Assembly: GCA_937952455.1 (NCBI GenBank)
Contig: CALFYU010000230.1
Span: 1-8,516 of the forward strand
Reading direction: 5' to 3'
DNA: 8,516 nt
Origin: an uncultured Planctomycetaceae bacterium
GTDB taxonomy: Bacteria > Planctomycetota > Planctomycetia > Planctomycetales > Planctomycetaceae
Part shown: positions 6,171-8,516 of the stretch, one piece after another
How positions within the stretch are numbered: the first letter of the stretch is position 1
Layout: every line of letters begins with the position of its first letter
Made by a program: the position numbers and the translations under genes
Notes under the pieces: generated by a model
Database searches by the model: none
Told to the model about the DNA's origin: nothing
Seen by the model: only the letters and a program-made list of their open reading frames with translations

Positions 6171-7394
6171 TTAGCGTTGCCGCAATTCATCCAGTGCGCT
6201 GCGCGTGCGATCCGCCATATCGTCGAGCAATTCGTCGCTCATGTCCGACCACCATGGGAAACTGATCATGTTGTCATAGTACCGGTCGGTTTCCGGGACG
6301 TCGGCTTCGGAGAAGCCGAACTTCTGAAAGAGTTCCGACCGGTTGAGCGGCCAATATTGCACGATGCACTTAAGCTGGTATTTATCGCGGAGCAATAACA
6401 TGAGGTCGTCGCGATGTTGGCCGAACTCCTCGCCGTCGTACCGTGCTGCCAGCAGATGGTAACTCGGTTCGCATTCTTCGGGCACTCGTTGAAAATTCAG
6501 TTCCGGATGATCCCGGAGTTGGTTCACGAACCGCGCTGCTTGGTGACGGCGCTGAGAATTGATGTCATCCAGACGGGAAAGCATCTGACGCCCCACAGCG
6601 GCGTTCGGTTCGCCCATGCAGTAATTCATCGGCCAGCGGCCGGGGCTGGGTTCGACGATGTCGCTGCCCGCGGGAATCCAATCGTGTTGGCGTTCCCCCT
6701 GCCAGTGCCAAATCCCCATCCAGCGCATCCGCCGTGCCTGTTCGCCAAGTTCGGGATCGCTCAGGGTGAGCATTCCCCCTTCACCCAGCGTCTGGATGTT
6801 CTTGTGTGTCTGAAAACTGAAGCAGCCAAAGTGCCCGATCGATCCCACGCGGCGGTCGCGGTACTTGGCGCCCGGCGCTTGAGCGCAATCTTCAACCACG
6901 ATCAAATCATGGCGCTGGGCCAAGGTCATTAGCGCGTCCATGTCCGCCGGCAATCCATACAAATGCACGGCCAACAGTAATTTGGTGCGCTCGTTAATGA
7001 GTCGTGCCACGGACTCCGCACTGATCAAACGCGTCTCCGGATCGATGTCCGCCCAGCGAAGCTTCGCACCGGTCCGGGCAAAAGGCACCGCACTGGCCAC
7101 GAATGTATGCGCCGGAAGGATGACCTCATCACCAGGACCGATTCCGGACAACATCGCCGCCAACTCCAGCGCGGAGGTGCAACTATTCACAGCCACTGCA
7201 TCCGCCGAGCCTACAAATTGTTGAAAGTCGCGCTCAAAAGCATCGTTTTCCGGGGCGCCCCCGACGCCAACGGAGAGACTACTCGCGTTGCGCAGGACCC
7301 CCAGCAGCACTTGTTCTTCTTCAGGCGTCAGCCGGGTTTGTACACCCGGCATGGCGATGGGAGTAAACGAGCGGGCTCTTGTCGCAACATTCAT
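6171..7394 (-). CDS. DegT/DnrJ/EryC1/StrS-family PLP-dependent aminotransferase
   Basis: The 407-residue product has the full fold-type I layout of the DegT family, of normal length. Visible are the phosphate-binding segment NSCTSALELA (70-79), LPAHTFVASA (93-102), the conserved HLYGLPADMD (144-153), and VVEDCAQAPGA (166-176), whose Asp169 should contact the PLP ring nitrogen. The internal-aldimine motif GCFSFQTHKNIQTLGEGG gives Lys198, so the enzyme looks catalytically competent. A Trp-rich stretch (RWMGIWHWQ, about 224-232) follows. Family members usually aminate keto-sugars for surface polysaccharides, glycoproteins or antibiotics; no sugar-nucleotide enzyme is nearby, so the substrate is open. 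The frame reaches back to 7586, but ATG 7394 fits best: it begins 5 nt after the regulator's stop, with GAGGAG 11 nt upstream, and the extra 64 residues would be antisense-like Arg/Gly/Ser-rich sequence. Expression is probably tied to the regulator gene. Confidence 0.88.
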   Translation of the reverse strand: MNVATRARSFTPIAMPGVQTRLTPEEEQVLLGVLRNASSLSVGVGGAPENDAFERDFQQFVGSADAVAVNSCTSALELAAMLSGIGPGDEVILPAHTFVASAVPFARTGAKLRWADIDPETRLISAESVARLINERTKLLLAVHLYGLPADMDALMTLAQRHDLIVVEDCAQAPGAKYRDRRVGSIGHFGCFSFQTHKNIQTLGEGGMLTLSDPELGEQARRMRWMGIWHWQGERQHDWIPAGSDIVEPSPGRWPMNYCMGEPNAAVGRQMLSRLDDINSQRRHQAARFVNQLRDHPELNFQRVPEECEPSYHLLAARYDGEEFGQHRDDLMLLLRDKYQLKCIVQYWPLNRSELFQKFGFSEADVPETDRYYDNMISFPWWSDMSDELLDDMADRTRSALDELRQR

Positions 7395-7399
7395 AGGGC

Positions 7400-8344
7400 T
7401 TATGGCTCCTCGGGAATTGTCGTTTCGTGAAGTCTTTCCAGGCCGACCTGTAGGTGAAGTTTCATTTGCTTGAGTGCTTCCGTCTTGTCCCCCGCGAGGA
7501 TTGCGTCGAGGATCGCTTTGTGCGTAGGGAAGGCCTGTTGCCGCGTTTCCTCGTCTTCGACACTGGCCAGACTCTTGAGCAGGCACTTCTTCAACAGCGG
7601 ATCAAGCGTCTCGACGAGTATCGCGCTGCCCGTCGCTTCCGCGATCGCGCGGTGGAACTGATAATCCGCCAGGCAACGTTCATGCTCGGTGAGACGGTCC
7701 ATTTTCTCGATCAACGTCTCCGTCTCCTGCGCGAGGTTGCTCAAGTCCGGCGGATTGACCCGCGACATCGCGCGCTCGACCGCCTGTAGTTCTAACGGAA
7801 GGCGGACTCGATAGATGTCTTTGATGTCATCGGTCGTCAGACGGACCACCTGCCAGCCGCGCCGCGGGATCTGCCTAAGTACACCATCCCCGCACAGCCA
7901 ATCGAGCGCCTGCCGGACCGTCGAGATGCTGACTCCCATCTCATCGGCCAGCGGTTTGGCCTTGATGGCTTCGCCCATACGGAATTCGTCTTTAAAGACT
8001 CGCTCCAATAGCAGTTGATAGATCCGCTGGGTCTGATTCGTGAAGCCTAACGCGTTGGACGCCTCGGATTCTGACTTCCTGACGCGAGGATAGGCGAGCA
8101 CCGTGGGACGGCTATTGGGATTCAGTTGAACCCATCCCTCGTTGTGTAGCGTAGAAATCGCGCGGTCAACCGTGGTGCGGGACACACCCAACTTTTGCGC
8201 GATGGCCCCCGGATCAAGCTCGGCGCCGAGGGGAAAGGCACGGGCGGCCAGTTCCGCCATGAGATGCCTGTGAACTTCGCTTGAGAGCAACCGTCGCCCC
8301 GATGGCGACTGCGCTTTGCCACTTGATGTCTTGGAAGTTTTCAT
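7400..8344 (-). CDS. GntR-family regulator with two winged-helix domains and an FCD ligand domain
   Basis: The 314-residue product has three parts. Residues ~21-85 form a first winged helix (EVHRHLMAELAARAFPLGAE, then AIAQKLGVSRTTVDRAISTL and GWVQL). Residues ~105-168 form a second (QRIYQLLLERVFKDEFRMGE, LADEMGVSISTVRQALDWL, then GVLRQIPRRGWQVV). Residues ~172-308 form the all-helical FCD domain of the FadR/VanR branch. It keeps the D-x3-H pair (Asp227, His231) plus His275 and His297, the usual metal ligands, so it probably senses a carboxylate-type metabolite. Ordinary members have one winged helix and about 220-250 residues; the extra N-terminal domain is unusual. As first gene of the - strand operon it most likely controls the aminotransferase and oxidoreductase. 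ATG 8344 was chosen because a candidate promoter at 8400-8429 would put the earlier starts (8425, 8506) upstream of transcription. The RBS is weak (GTGAG). Confidence 0.88.
   Translation of the reverse strand: MKTSKTSSGKAQSPSGRRLLSSEVHRHLMAELAARAFPLGAELDPGAIAQKLGVSRTTVDRAISTLHNEGWVQLNPNSRPTVLAYPRVRKSESEASNALGFTNQTQRIYQLLLERVFKDEFRMGEAIKAKPLADEMGVSISTVRQALDWLCGDGVLRQIPRRGWQVVRLTTDDIKDIYRVRLPLELQAVERAMSRVNPPDLSNLAQETETLIEKMDRLTEHERCLADYQFHRAIAEATGSAILVETLDPLLKKCLLKSLASVEDEETRQQAFPTHKAILDAILAGDKTEALKQMKLHLQVGLERLHETTIPEEP
7406..7411 (-). promoter_or_regulatory. Ribosome-binding site of the aminotransferase gene inside the regulator's last codons
   Basis: On the - strand GAGGAG forms the last two Glu codons of the regulator (PEEP-stop) and lies 11 nt before ATG 7394. 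The spacing is long, but the stop-to-start distance of 5 nt points to translational coupling. Confidence 0.55.
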
Positions 8345-8399
8345 CGTGCTCACACGAACCGTAGATTGGCGTTTGTCTGCGAATTGGGAAATTTCACAG

Positions 8400-8429
8400 A
8401 GAATAATCCCGCCGAATCCGGACATACAA
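8400..8429 (-). promoter_or_regulatory. Candidate sigma-70-like promoter of the gntR-degT-oxidoreductase operon
   Basis: On the - strand, TTGTAT (complement of 8424-8429) as -35 and TATTCT (complement of 8400-8405) as -10 are separated by 18 nt. Matches to consensus are 3/6 and 4/6. Transcription would start near 8393, leaving a leader of about 50 nt before ATG 8344. The call rests on position and weak consensus only. Confidence 0.4.
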
Positions 8430-8434
8430 GTCCG
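8419..8434. promoter_or_regulatory. Operator-like inverted repeat enclosing the -35 box
   Basis: CGGAC (8419-8423) and GTCCG (8430-8434) are exact inverted arms with 6 nt between. On the - strand the site reads CGGACTTGTATGTCCG, so the candidate -35 TTGTAT fills the spacer. A dimeric GntR-type repressor bound here would block RNA polymerase, which would make the regulator autoregulatory. The link to this regulator is inference. Confidence 0.45.
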
Positions 8435-8516
8435 TGCGCCTTTTCTGCCGGTCAGCCCGTGCGCGGCGACGTTTCCGTTTCCGGTTCTATGGAAGTATGA
8501 ATGCATATGTCGTCTG

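Noticed and set aside
5578..6174. 198-codon open frame on the + strand
   Set aside because: It lies entirely opposite the N-terminal half of the FAD oxidoreductase, whose Rossmann motif is unmistakable.
7395..7586. N-terminal extension of the aminotransferase
   Set aside because: It would overlap the regulator gene by 187 nt and adds an Arg/Gly/Ser-rich stretch with no family match. ATG 7394 has operon-like spacing.
1..8516. CRISPR array, tRNA/rRNA, insertion sequence, integrase or toxin-antitoxin pair
   Set aside because: No spaced direct repeats, no cloverleaf or rRNA-like sequence, no transposase or integrase motifs and no small paired genes were seen on either strand.

Overview
The window looks like chromosomal DNA of a moderately GC-rich, Gram-negative-type bacterium, with clear ribosome-binding sites before several genes and signal peptides on two products. 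The domain mix (endonuclease/exonuclease/phosphatase C-terminus, FMN split-barrel stress protein, doubled PRC-barrel protein, BON-MscS channel, DegT-type aminotransferase, CrtI-like FAD oxidoreductase) would suit a member of the Planctomycetota. That assignment is inference from style only; no marker gene is present.

Left half, + strand. The 3' end of an endonuclease/exonuclease/phosphatase gene enters at base 2. Its open frame runs on to 595, but the conserved part ends near base 170 and the last ~95 codons look non-coding. A perfect 8+8 bp inverted repeat (609-630) precedes four co-directional genes: a small protein with a desulforedoxin-like Cys4 knuckle (672-1193), a GS26-like pyridoxamine-phosphate-oxidase-fold protein (1345-1866), an exported protein with two PRC-barrel repeats (1908-2912), and an MscS channel with an N-terminal BON domain (2878-4437). 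The PRC gene starts 41 nt after the split-barrel stop and the channel start lies inside the end of the PRC gene, so at least these three look co-transcribed. Together they read as a stress/envelope module: redox or flavin stress proteins plus an envelope protein and a pressure-release channel.

Right half, - strand. A second apparent operon runs from 8344 down to about 4500: a GntR/FCD regulator with two successive winged-helix domains, a DegT/DnrJ/EryC1/StrS-family PLP enzyme starting 5 nt after the regulator's stop, and, after an 80-nt gap, a CrtI/PYROXD2-like FAD oxidoreductase. A candidate promoter upstream has its -35 box lying exactly between the arms of an inverted repeat (8419-8434), which suggests autoregulation. 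The oxidoreductase frame is open past its conserved C-terminus into the antisense of the mscS-like gene, giving a 150-nt convergent overlap; the conserved protein most likely ends near 4520-4540, and a hairpin at 4454-4476 lies between the two genes.

No tRNA, rRNA, CRISPR array, insertion sequence or phage gene was seen. The most unusual items are the two-headed GntR regulator with its operator-like promoter and the PRC-duplicate/BON-MscS gene pair.
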